From Streptomyces sp. 1331.2 (GTDB taxonomy: Bacteria > Actinomycetota > Actinomycetes > Streptomycetales > Streptomycetaceae): 64,000 bases of DNA. The notes beneath the pieces are model-generated. The model worked only from the letters and a program-made list of their open reading frames with translations. It made no database searches and was not told where the DNA came from. The position numbers and the translations under genes are program-made. Of the stretch, positions 16,937 through 23,677 are shown piece after piece; position 1 is the first letter of the stretch; each line of letters starts with the position of its first letter. Location of the stretch: contig NZ_OBMJ01000001.1 in the NCBI RefSeq assembly GCF_900199205.1, positions 4,777,001-4,841,000 of the forward strand, in the 5' to 3' direction.

Positions 16937-17542
16937 ATGTCCACCCGTCTGATCCTCGCCACCCGCAACCAGCACAAGGTCGCCGAGCTGCGCGCCATCC
17001 TCACCGACGCCGGCCTCGATGTCGAACTCGTCGGCGCCGACGCCTACCCGGAGATCCCCGACGTCCCCGAGACCGGCGTCACCTTCGCCGAGAACGCCCT
17101 GCTCAAGGCCCACGCCCTGGCCCGCGCCACCGGCCTGCCCGCCGTCGCCGACGACTCCGGCCTCTGCGTGGACGTCCTCAACGGAGCACCCGGCATCTTC
17201 TCCGCCCGCTGGGCCGGCAAGCACGGCGACGACCGCGCCAACCTCGACCTGCTGCTCGCCCAGCTCTCCGACATCGCCGAACCCCACCGCGGCGCCCACT
17301 TCTTCTGCGCCGCCGCCCTGGCCCTGCCGGACGGCACCGAACGCGTCGTCGAGGGCCGCCTCCTCGGCACCCTGCGCACCGCTCCCGCGGGCGACGGCGG
17401 CTTCGGCTACGACCCGATCCTCCAGCCCCTCGGCGAAACCCGCACCTGCGCCGAGCTGACGGCGGCCGAGAAGAACGCCATCAGCCACCGCGGCCAGGCC
17501 TTCCGCGCCCTGGCGCCGGTGGTCAGGGAGCTCATCGGCTGA
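16937..17542 (+). CDS. rdgB: XTP/dITP diphosphatase (RdgB/HAM1)
   Basis: House-cleaning pyrophosphatase that removes non-canonical purine triphosphates. 201 residues with LILATRNQHKVAELRAIL at the N-terminus, AVADDSGLCVDVLNGAPGIFSARWAG and the C-terminal SHRGQAFRAL. ATG 16937 lies 7 bases after TAGGGT (16924-16929), so it is probably leaderless; a GTG three codons earlier overlaps the -10. A 19-bp stem terminator follows. Confidence 0.95.
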   Translation: MSTRLILATRNQHKVAELRAILTDAGLDVELVGADAYPEIPDVPETGVTFAENALLKAHALARATGLPAVADDSGLCVDVLNGAPGIFSARWAGKHGDDRANLDLLLAQLSDIAEPHRGAHFFCAAALALPDGTERVVEGRLLGTLRTAPAGDGGFGYDPILQPLGETRTCAELTAAEKNAISHRGQAFRALAPVVRELIG

Positions 17543-17560
17543 CGACTCGCAGGAACGAGG

Positions 17561-17599
17561 ATGGCCCGCCTCCCTTCGATTCGAAGGGAGGCGGGCCAT
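17561..17599. terminator. Bidirectional terminator between rdgB and the tRNA
   Basis: A perfect 19-bp stem (17561-17579 with 17581-17599) closed by one base. It stands between converging transcripts and has T-rich flanks on the right. Confidence 0.8.
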
Positions 17600-17607
17600 T
17601 TCACGCG

Positions 17608-17680
17608 TACGCCCGGAGGGATTCGAACCCACGACAAAGCGGACCTAAACCGCTCCTCTCTACCGCTGGAGTACGGGCGC
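17608..17680 (-). tRNA. tRNA with UAG anticodon (Leu by anticodon), atypical shape
   Basis: On the minus strand a cloverleaf can be drawn: acceptor GCGCCCG with CGGGCGT (one G-T pair at the end), U8-A9, a 3-bp D stem CTC/GAG with AGCGGTA in the loop, anticodon stem AGCGG/CCGCT, loop TTTAGGT with anticodon UAG (17647-17645), and T loop TTCGAAT. UAG reads the leucine codon CUA, and the loop equals that of normal tRNA-Leu(UAG). However, leucine tRNAs need a long variable arm; here only about 5 bases are present, and the T stem has a T-T mismatch. CCA is not encoded. Confidence 0.7.
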
Positions 17681-17694
17681 ATACCAGCTCAAGC

Positions 17695-17904
17695 CTACCG
17701 GGTATCGGGGGTTCCAGCGCGAGGATTCCGGTTTCGGCCGCAGGAGGTCGGAGTGACGGAGTGGCAGTTCGGGCAGAGCAGCCGGAGGTTGTCCGGCCGA
17801 TTGTCCGACCAGTCGCCGTTGAGGTGGCCGACCTCCGGGGTCATCGGCCTACCGCGCCACTCGGGGCCGGTGTCGCAGCCCTCGCATCGCTCGGGGCGGC
17901 CGAG
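17695..17904 (-). pseudogene. Truncated HNH endonuclease gene next to the tRNA
   Basis: The C-terminal part of an HNH nuclease: CEGCD, GPEWRGRPMTPEVGHLNGDWSDNRPDNLRLLCPNCHSVTPT. This gives two CxxC zinc pairs and the H-N-H core. In the same frame the upstream codons run into the chitinase promoter and encode no recognisable N-terminal domain, so about half of the usual protein is missing. Stop codon at 17697-17695 is 14 bases from the tRNA 5' end, same strand. Probably a remnant, though a short zinc-nuclease domain protein cannot be excluded. Confidence 0.6.
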
Positions 17905-17947
17905 TTCGGCCGAAGCGCTGCGGGATGTTTGGCTGCTGATTACCAAT

Positions 17948-17984
17948 TGGTACAGACCTATTGACCTATGTGGTTCAGACCACA
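17948..17984 (+). promoter_or_regulatory. Chitinase direct repeats / DasR-like sites
   Basis: TGGTACAGACCT (17948-17959) and TGGTTCAGACCA (17971-17982) form the pair of 12-bp direct repeats (TGGTCCAGACCT type) known before Streptomyces chitinase genes. The second is also palindromic (TGTGGT-tcag-ACCACA, 17969-17984). They place the gene under chitin and GlcNAc control. Confidence 0.8.
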
Positions 17985-18062
17985 TAGCTTCTGCGCCAAT
18001 TGAATCCCCCACGTGCGTGCTCCCCCACAGGCATGCGCCGACACTCTCTCCTGGAGGACCGA

Positions 18063-20486
18063 GTGTTGATCCGAACCACGGCGGAGCAGCGTCCCACCGC
18101 TGCCGTCCGCCGGAAGAGCGCCCGGGCCGGTGTGGCCTCGTTGGCGGCGGCTTCGTTGGCCGGGTTGTTGATGGCGACGCTGGGTGCGGCGCCCTCGCAG
18201 GCGTCGGCGGCTGTCGACAACGCGTCCTGTCGGCCGGACGGGCTGTACCAGACCCCCGGGGTGGACGTCCCGTACTGTTCCGTCTACGACTCCGGCGGGC
18301 GCGAGAAGATGGGCGCGGACCACCAGCGCCGCATCATCGGCTACTTCACGGGCTGGCGCACCGGGAAGAACGGTGACCAGCCGTACTTGGTGAGCGACGT
18401 CCCCTGGGACAAGGTCACCCACCTCAACTACGCCTTCGGGCACGTCGGTGGCGACAACAAGCTGTCGGTCGGTGCGGACGGCCCGGCCAACGAGGCGACC
18501 GGGATCTCCTTCCCGGGCGTGCCCGGTGCCGAGTTGGACCCGACCCTGCCGTACAAGGGTCACTTCAACCTGCTGACGAAGTTCAAGAAGCAGTACCCGA
18601 ACGTCAAGACGCTGATCTCGGTCGGTGGTTGGACCGAGACCGGCGGCTATTTCGGGGACGACGGCAAGCGGGTGAACTCCGGCGGCTTCTACTCGATGAC
18701 CGTCAACCCGGACGGCAGCGTCAACCAGGCCGGCATCGACACCTTCGCCGCCTCGTCGGTCGACTTCGTCCGCAAGTACGGCTTCAACGGCGTCGACATC
18801 GACTACGAGTACCCGACCTCGATGAAGGATGCCGGTAACCCGCTGGACTGGCAGCTCGCCAACTCCAAGCGCGGTTCGCTGGCCAAGGGGTACGCGGCGC
18901 TGATGAAGACGCTGCGGGAGAGCCTGGACAAGGCCGGTGCCGCCGACGGCCGGCACTACCTGCTGTCGGTCGCGGCCCCGTCCTCCGGCTACCTGCTGCG
19001 CGGCATGGAGACCTTCCAGGTGGCGCAGTACCTGGACTACGTCAACATCATGTCGTACGACCTGCACGGCGCGTGGAACAAGTACGTCGGCCCGAACGCC
19101 TCGCTGTTCGACGACGGCAAGGACGGTGAGCTGGCGGCCGCCAACGTGTACGGCACGGCGCAGTACGGCGGCATCGGCTACCTGAATGCCGACTGGTCGT
19201 ACCACTACTTCCGCGGGGCGATGCCCGGTGGTCGGATCAATGTCGGACTGCCGTACTACACCCGTGGTTTCAAGAACGTGCAGGGCGGCACCAACGGTCT
19301 CTGGGGTACGGCGTCCGCGACCAGCTGTCCGGTGGGCTCGGGTCTGACCTCCTGCGGTGACGGTGCGGTCGGCATCGACAACATCTGGAACGACAAGGAC
19401 GACGCGGGCAAGGAGTCCCCGGCCGGGTCGAACCCGATGTGGCACGCGAAGAACCTGGAGAAGGGCGTCCTGCCCGACTACCTGGCCAAGTACGGCGTGA
19501 CGGACACCGCGTTGCAGGGCAGCTACGTCCGCAACTACAGCTCCAGTCTGGTGGCGCCGTGGCTGTGGAACGACGCCAAGAAGGTGTTCCTCTCCACCGA
19601 GGACGAGCAGTCGGTGGGTGCCAAGGCGGACTACATCGTCAACCAGGGCGCCGGCGGCGCGATGATCTGGGAGCTGGCGGGCGACTACCGGTGGGACGCC
19701 GGGGCCAACGGCGGCAAGGGCGAGTACGTGCCCGGTTCGACGCTGACCTCGCTGATGTACGACAAGTTCAAGTCGGCGACGCCGTACGGCGCGACCCGTT
19801 CGACGGTCGCGCTGCCGCAGCAGACCCTGCCGGTCGACGTGTCGTTCACCAACTTCGCGCTGGGCGACTCGAACTACCCGATCAACCCGAAGCTGCACAT
19901 CGTCAACAATTCGACGGTGACCCTGCCGGGCGGGACCGAGTTCCAGTTCGACTACTCCAACTCGGCTCCGGGCAACGCCAAGGACCAGTCGGGCTTCGGT
20001 CTGCAGGTCATCCGGCAGGACAATCCGGGCCCGGGCAACGTGGGCGGGCTGAAGGGCACCTACAACCGGGTGTCGGTCAAGCTTCCGGGCTGGCAGTCGC
20101 TGGCGCCGGGTGCCTCGGTCGACATCGATGTCGTCTACTACCTGCCGGTGTCCACGCCGTCCAACTGGACGGTGAACGTGGGCGGCACGCTGTACGGGAT
20201 CAAGGGCGACCTGTCCCGGGGCGCGGTGGACGGGGGTACGACGCCTCCCACCACGCCTCCGACGACCCCGCCGACCACTCCGCCGACGACGCCTCCCACG
20301 ACCCCGCCGACCACGCCGCCGGCCGGTTGCGCGGGTGCGCCGAGCTGGGACGCGGGCACCACCTACGCGAGCCCCACCAAGGTCTCGTGGAAGGGCCGCT
20401 ACTACCAGAACAAGTGGTGGACCAAGGGCGATGACCCCACGGCGAGCGGCGCGTGGGGAGTCTGGAGCGACCTCGGGGCCTGCTGA
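18063..20486 (+). CDS. Secreted family 18 chitinase with C-terminal binding module
   Basis: Hydrolyses chitin outside the cell. 807 residues from GTG 18063, with GGAGG at 18053-18057. Order: Sec signal peptide ending near ASAAVDNAS (about 50), GH18 barrel (RRIIGYFTGW, LISVGGWTETGGYF, NGVDIDYEYP at 242-251, MSYDLHGAW, MIWELAGDY), a ChiC-like beta domain (about 590-720), a Thr-Pro linker of repeated TPPTTP (about 726-756), and a CBM5/12 module with YYQNKWWTKGDDP. Catalytic Glu is E249. The first Asp of DxxDxDxE is Asn here. Direct repeats upstream indicate chitin regulation. Confidence 0.93.
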   Translation: MLIRTTAEQRPTAAVRRKSARAGVASLAAASLAGLLMATLGAAPSQASAAVDNASCRPDGLYQTPGVDVPYCSVYDSGGREKMGADHQRRIIGYFTGWRTGKNGDQPYLVSDVPWDKVTHLNYAFGHVGGDNKLSVGADGPANEATGISFPGVPGAELDPTLPYKGHFNLLTKFKKQYPNVKTLISVGGWTETGGYFGDDGKRVNSGGFYSMTVNPDGSVNQAGIDTFAASSVDFVRKYGFNGVDIDYEYPTSMKDAGNPLDWQLANSKRGSLAKGYAALMKTLRESLDKAGAADGRHYLLSVAAPSSGYLLRGMETFQVAQYLDYVNIMSYDLHGAWNKYVGPNASLFDDGKDGELAAANVYGTAQYGGIGYLNADWSYHYFRGAMPGGRINVGLPYYTRGFKNVQGGTNGLWGTASATSCPVGSGLTSCGDGAVGIDNIWNDKDDAGKESPAGSNPMWHAKNLEKGVLPDYLAKYGVTDTALQGSYVRNYSSSLVAPWLWNDAKKVFLSTEDEQSVGAKADYIVNQGAGGAMIWELAGDYRWDAGANGGKGEYVPGSTLTSLMYDKFKSATPYGATRSTVALPQQTLPVDVSFTNFALGDSNYPINPKLHIVNNSTVTLPGGTEFQFDYSNSAPGNAKDQSGFGLQVIRQDNPGPGNVGGLKGTYNRVSVKLPGWQSLAPGASVDIDVVYYLPVSTPSNWTVNVGGTLYGIKGDLSRGAVDGGTTPPTTPPTTPPTTPPTTPPTTPPTTPPAGCAGAPSWDAGTTYASPTKVSWKGRYYQNKWWTKGDDPTASGAWGVWSDLGAC

Positions 20487-20516
20487 GCGGTGAGCGGCCC
20501 GCGGAGGTGAGGGACG

Positions 20517-20557
20517 GCGGTGGCGGCGCACCCGGTCGGGGGGTGTGCCGCCACCGC
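20517..20557. terminator. Terminator between chitinase and bcp
   Basis: A 16-bp stem with one G-T pair (20517-20532 with 20542-20557), between converging genes. Confidence 0.7.
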
Positions 20558-20577
20558 TTCGTCGTGGGCGAGCGGGC

Positions 20578-21051
20578 TCAGGCCTCGATCTTGAGGTCGC
20601 GCAGCAGCTTGGCGACGTGGCCGGTGGCCTTGACGTTGTACAGCGCGTGCTCGACCTTGCCCTGCTCGTCGACGATCACGGTGGAGCGGATCACGCCCTG
20701 GTAGGTGCGGCCGTAGTTCTGCTTCTCGCCGTAGGCGGCGTACGCCTCCAGGACCTTGTGGTCCGGGTCGGAGAGCAGGGTGACCTTGAGGTTCTCGGTC
20801 TCGCGGAACTTGCCGAGCTTCTCCGGCTGGTCGGGCGAGATGCCGATGACGTCGTAGCCGGCGCCCGCGAAGACCTCCAGGTTGTCGGTGAAGTCGCAGG
20901 CCTGCTTGGTGCACCCCGGAGTGAGCGCCTTGGGGTAGAAGTAGACGATGACCTTGCGGCCCGCGTGGTCGGCGAGGGACACCTGGTTGCCGTCGGCGTC
21001 GGACAGGCTGAAGGCGGGCGCGGTGTCGCCGGGCTGGAGACGCTCAGTCAT
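20578..21051 (-). CDS. bcp: Thioredoxin-dependent thiol peroxidase (Bcp/PrxQ)
   Basis: Peroxiredoxin of 157 residues that reduces peroxides with thioredoxin. The peroxidatic cysteine is C47 in ALTPGCTKQACDF, and the resolving cysteine C52, five residues on, gives the atypical two-Cys PrxQ pattern. VIVYFYPKALTPGCT and VIGISPDQPEKLGKF are family hallmarks. It has no signal peptide. GGAGAG precedes the ATG. It converges with the chitinase gene. Confidence 0.94.
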   Translation of the reverse strand: MTERLQPGDTAPAFSLSDADGNQVSLADHAGRKVIVYFYPKALTPGCTKQACDFTDNLEVFAGAGYDVIGISPDQPEKLGKFRETENLKVTLLSDPDHKVLEAYAAYGEKQNYGRTYQGVIRSTVIVDEQGKVEHALYNVKATGHVAKLLRDLKIEA

Positions 21052-21197
21052 GGGTGGACTCTCCTGGTGCGTGCTGCTGCTGGGACGGGCTGGACGGGCG
21101 GTCGTACCACGGCCAACTTACCTCCGATGGTGGGTGGGGCCGCGCGGTCGTGCGCGGCAGCTGACACACTGGGTCAGTCGCAGGACAACATCGGCAA

Positions 21198-21557
21198 GTG
21201 AATGGGGTGGCCCGAGTGGGCGAGGCGAGCACGCAGGACAAGTCGGCGCGGACGACCGCCCAGATCGAGGCGGACATCGAGAGCGCGCGCGGCCGGCTGG
21301 CGGCGACCCTGGACGAGTTGGCCGTCCGTGTCCACCCGAGCACGATCTCCGCCCAGGTCAAGGCGAAGGCGGTGGCCACCGTCGAGGAGAAGGCGGGCCG
21401 GGCGTACGTGGCCGCCAGCGGCCTGGTGGACAAGGTCAAGGCGCAGTTCGTGGACGAGAAGGGGCAGCCGCGCAAGGAGCGGATCGTCCCGGCGGCGCTG
21501 GTCGGCGCGGGTCTGGTGCTGCTGGTCGCCTCGTCGCGCAAGCGCCGCAAGGACTGA
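21198..21557 (+). CDS. DUF3618 protein
   Basis: 119 residues. RTTAQIEADIESARGRLAATLDELAVRVHP is the DUF3618 motif. It is followed by helical KAVATVEEKAGRAYVAASGLVDKVKAQF and a C-terminal membrane segment (VPAALVGAGLVLLVAS) before a basic tail RKRRKD. It is likely a small membrane-anchored coiled protein of unknown function. The start is uncertain: GTG 21198, 21207 or 21216 are possible, and none has a clear ribosome-binding site. A hairpin terminator follows at 21584-21608. Confidence 0.82.
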   Translation: MNGVARVGEASTQDKSARTTAQIEADIESARGRLAATLDELAVRVHPSTISAQVKAKAVATVEEKAGRAYVAASGLVDKVKAQFVDEKGQPRKERIVPAALVGAGLVLLVASSRKRRKD

Positions 21558-21583
21558 CGGGGCTGACCGCTGGGGCGGGTGGG

Positions 21584-21608
21584 GGCCGGGCCCGGTGGGT
21601 GCCCGGCC
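21584..21608 (+). terminator. Terminator after the DUF3618 gene
   Basis: Stem GGCCGGGC (21584-21591) with GCCCGGCC (21601-21608), 9-base loop, followed by TT. Confidence 0.5.
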
Positions 21609-21618
21609 TTCCGTGTGT

Positions 21619-21690
21619 CTCCCGGCGTCTCCGGCGTCTCCGGCGTCGCCGGGGTCTGCGTGGTCTCCGGGGTCTGCGTGGTCGCCGAGG
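21619..21690. repeat. Short tandem repeats between DUF3618 and the groES-like gene
   Basis: Units of 9 bp (CGGCGTCTC, three copies) run into two copies of an 18-bp unit (GGTCTGCGTGGTC[TG]CCG). No gene is seen in 21558-21768. Confidence 0.6.
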
Positions 21691-21768
21691 TTTCCCGTGT
21701 CTCCCGCGCACCTTCCGGATGTCGGCCCAGCGTCACGCCGCGCGTCCGGGGGCGGTACCTTCGGGACC

Positions 21769-22155
21769 GTGAGTACGAACCACGAGACCCACCCCGACCA
21801 CCCGCACGAGCCGACGCGGCACGACCGGCTGGGCGAGAAGCTGCCGATCCGCATGCTGCACGACCGGGTGCTGGTGCGCATCGAGGGCGCCGAGGGCGAG
21901 CGCCGGTCGACCGGCGGCATCCTGATCCCGGCGACCGCGGAGCTCAGTAAGAGGTGCACCTGGGCGGAGGCCGTGGCCGTCGGCCAGAGCGTGCGCTCGG
22001 TGGAGCCGGGGGACCGGGTGCTGTACGACCCGGAGGACAAGCTGGAGGTCGAGGTCCGCGGCGCCACCTACGTGCTGCTGCGCGAGCGCGACCTGCACGC
22101 GGTGGCGGCGACCCGTTTCGGGGACACCGAGGGGTCGACCGGGCTGTACCTGTAG
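21769..22155 (+). CDS. GroES-like co-chaperonin (extra copy)
   Basis: 128 residues with a Cpn10 domain: IRMLHDRVLVRIEGAEGERRSTGGILIPATAE, then GDRVLYDPEDKLEVEVRGATYVLLRERDLHAV. The first 25 residues are His/Pro-rich (HETHPDHPHEPTRHD), and the C-terminus is extended beyond normal GroES. No groEL gene adjoins, so this is probably a second, divergent GroES rather than the main one. GTG 21769 lies 7 bases after TACCTT (21756-21761), so it is probably leaderless. Function beyond the fold is not known. Confidence 0.82.
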   Translation: MSTNHETHPDHPHEPTRHDRLGEKLPIRMLHDRVLVRIEGAEGERRSTGGILIPATAELSKRCTWAEAVAVGQSVRSVEPGDRVLYDPEDKLEVEVRGATYVLLRERDLHAVAATRFGDTEGSTGLYL

Positions 22156-22169
22156 CGATCGGGCCCGTG

Positions 22170-22380
22170 GCGGCCGGCGGCGGTCTGCGCGTAGAGCTGT
22201 TCGCGGTCGGTGTCCGGCAGGCCGGACCAGAGCGGGGTGCGGATCATGCCGGCCCGGACGGCGTTGACCCGGATCGGGGCGAGTTCCACCGCGAGGGCCC
22301 GGCTCAGGGCCTCGATCGCCCCGCAGATGCTCGCGGCGACGCTCCGGCCAGGGCCGGGCCGCCGCCCGGCGGTGCCGGCC
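22170..22380 (-). pseudogene. Remnant of a short-chain dehydrogenase/reductase
   Basis: The minus-strand frame reads AASICGAIEALSRALAVELAPIRVNAVRAGMIRTPLW then SGLPDTDREQLYAQTAA. This is the helix and turn after the catalytic Tyr-x-x-x-Lys of SDR proteins, ending before the C-terminus. The Rossmann N-terminus and the catalytic tyrosine are absent, and the frame runs into the end of the groES-like gene. It fills most of the 320-bp gap between genes. It is a decayed gene fragment. Confidence 0.6.
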
Positions 22381-22476
22381 GGGCACCGGTGGGCGGGTGC
22401 ACCCGGCGGCGGAACTCGCCCCGGGCGGTGCTTCGGGTGGGGCGGGATTGTCGGTGGTGGGCGCTAAGGTCCGGGC

Positions 22477-23658
22477 ATGACGAGGCGTGTGCCGGTGATC
22501 GGTGATGGCGAGCGTCGGGCCCGGCTGGGGCGGCGGCAGGCGTTGGCTCCTTCGGCGCGGGCGGCGCGGGTGGAGGACGTGGCCGACGCGGTGGTCGGGC
22601 TGCACGCGACGGACGCGGCCACGGTGTACCTGTCGGCGTGCGCGCGGCTGGTGGTGCCCTCGGCGGCGGAGGTGGACCGCGCGCTGTACGAGGACGTGTC
22701 GCTGGTGAAGCTGCTGTCGATGCGGCGGACGATCTTCGCGGTGACGGAGGGCCTGGCGCCGTACGTGAGTTCGGGGGCGGCGCGGGCGATCGCGGCCAAG
22801 GAGCGGGCGACGCTGCTCAAGCACCTGCGGGACCACGCCGAGGGCTGGGACGAGGCGCGGCTGGCCGCGGCGGAGCGCGAGGTGCTGGCGGCGTTGGCAG
22901 TGCGCGGGGAGGCGACGACCAAGGAACTCGCCGAGGACGTCCCGCAGTTGCGCGAGACGATGCTGATGTCGGCGGGCAAGCCGTACGAGGCACGGCAGAG
23001 CGTGGGCAGTCGGCTGCTGCGGCTGTTGGCCTCGGACGGGCACGTGCGGCGCTGCCGTCCGCGTGGTTCGTGGCTGAGCAGCAGCTATCCGTGGGCGCTG
23101 GTGCCGCAGTGGCCGGAGGTGCCGGTGCGGGAGGCGAAGGCGGAGGTGGTGCGGCGCTGGCTGGGGGCGTACGGGCCGGGCACGGTCGAGGACGTGAAGT
23201 GGTGGACGGGCTGGACGCTGGGGGAGGTCCGCCGGGCGCTGGCGGACGTCGGTGCGCAGGAGGTGGAGCTGGCGGGCGGGGTGGCCGGGTTGGTGCTGCC
23301 GGGGGACGAGGCGCCGGTGAAGGAGCCCGAGCCGTGGGCGGCGTTGCTGCCGGCGCTGGATCCGGCGGTGATGGGCTGGCGGGGGCGGGACTGGTACCTG
23401 CGGCCGGAGGACGTGCCGGGGCTGTTCGACCGGGCGGGCAATGCCGGGCCGACGGTGTGGTGGTGCGGTGAGGTGGTGGGCGGTTGGGCGCAGCGGGCCG
23501 ACGGCGAGGTGGTGTGGCGACTGTTCCGGGACGTCGGGGTGGCGGCGGAGCGGGCGGTGGCGGCGGAGGCGGCGCGCTTGGCGGGCTGGTTGGGGGAGGT
23601 GCGGGTGACGCCGCGGTTCCGGACGCCGGTGGAGCGGGAGTTGGTGGCGGGGCGGTAG
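22477..23658 (+). CDS. Winged-helix DNA-binding protein of the HTH_42/AlkZ-like family
   Basis: 393 residues. It has RRQALAP, then VVGLHATDAATVYLSA (the place of the QAQ motif in AlkZ-type DNA glycosylases), SMRRTIFAV, RRWLGAYGPGTVEDVKWWTGW and LLPALDPAVMGWRGRDW. These fit the HTH_42 family. Related AlkZ proteins remove alkylated or cross-linked bases, some for self-resistance, but this subgroup has HAT instead of the catalytic QxQ, so activity is uncertain. TAAGGT lies 6 bases before the ATG (leaderless). No biosynthetic cluster is near. Confidence 0.75.
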   Translation: MTRRVPVIGDGERRARLGRRQALAPSARAARVEDVADAVVGLHATDAATVYLSACARLVVPSAAEVDRALYEDVSLVKLLSMRRTIFAVTEGLAPYVSSGAARAIAAKERATLLKHLRDHAEGWDEARLAAAEREVLAALAVRGEATTKELAEDVPQLRETMLMSAGKPYEARQSVGSRLLRLLASDGHVRRCRPRGSWLSSSYPWALVPQWPEVPVREAKAEVVRRWLGAYGPGTVEDVKWWTGWTLGEVRRALADVGAQEVELAGGVAGLVLPGDEAPVKEPEPWAALLPALDPAVMGWRGRDWYLRPEDVPGLFDRAGNAGPTVWWCGEVVGGWAQRADGEVVWRLFRDVGVAAERAVAAEAARLAGWLGEVRVTPRFRTPVERELVAGR

Positions 23659-23677
23659 TTCCCGCTCGGGCTTGCCG

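Noticed and set aside
17958..20531. 857-codon minus-strand frame opposite the chitinase
   Set aside because: No homology-like segments; Arg/Gly/Val-rich shadow of the chitinase gene.
22477..23658. Self-resistance DNA glycosylase of a genotoxin cluster
   Set aside because: The fold fits AlkZ relatives, but the catalytic QxQ is replaced by HAT and no biosynthetic genes are nearby.
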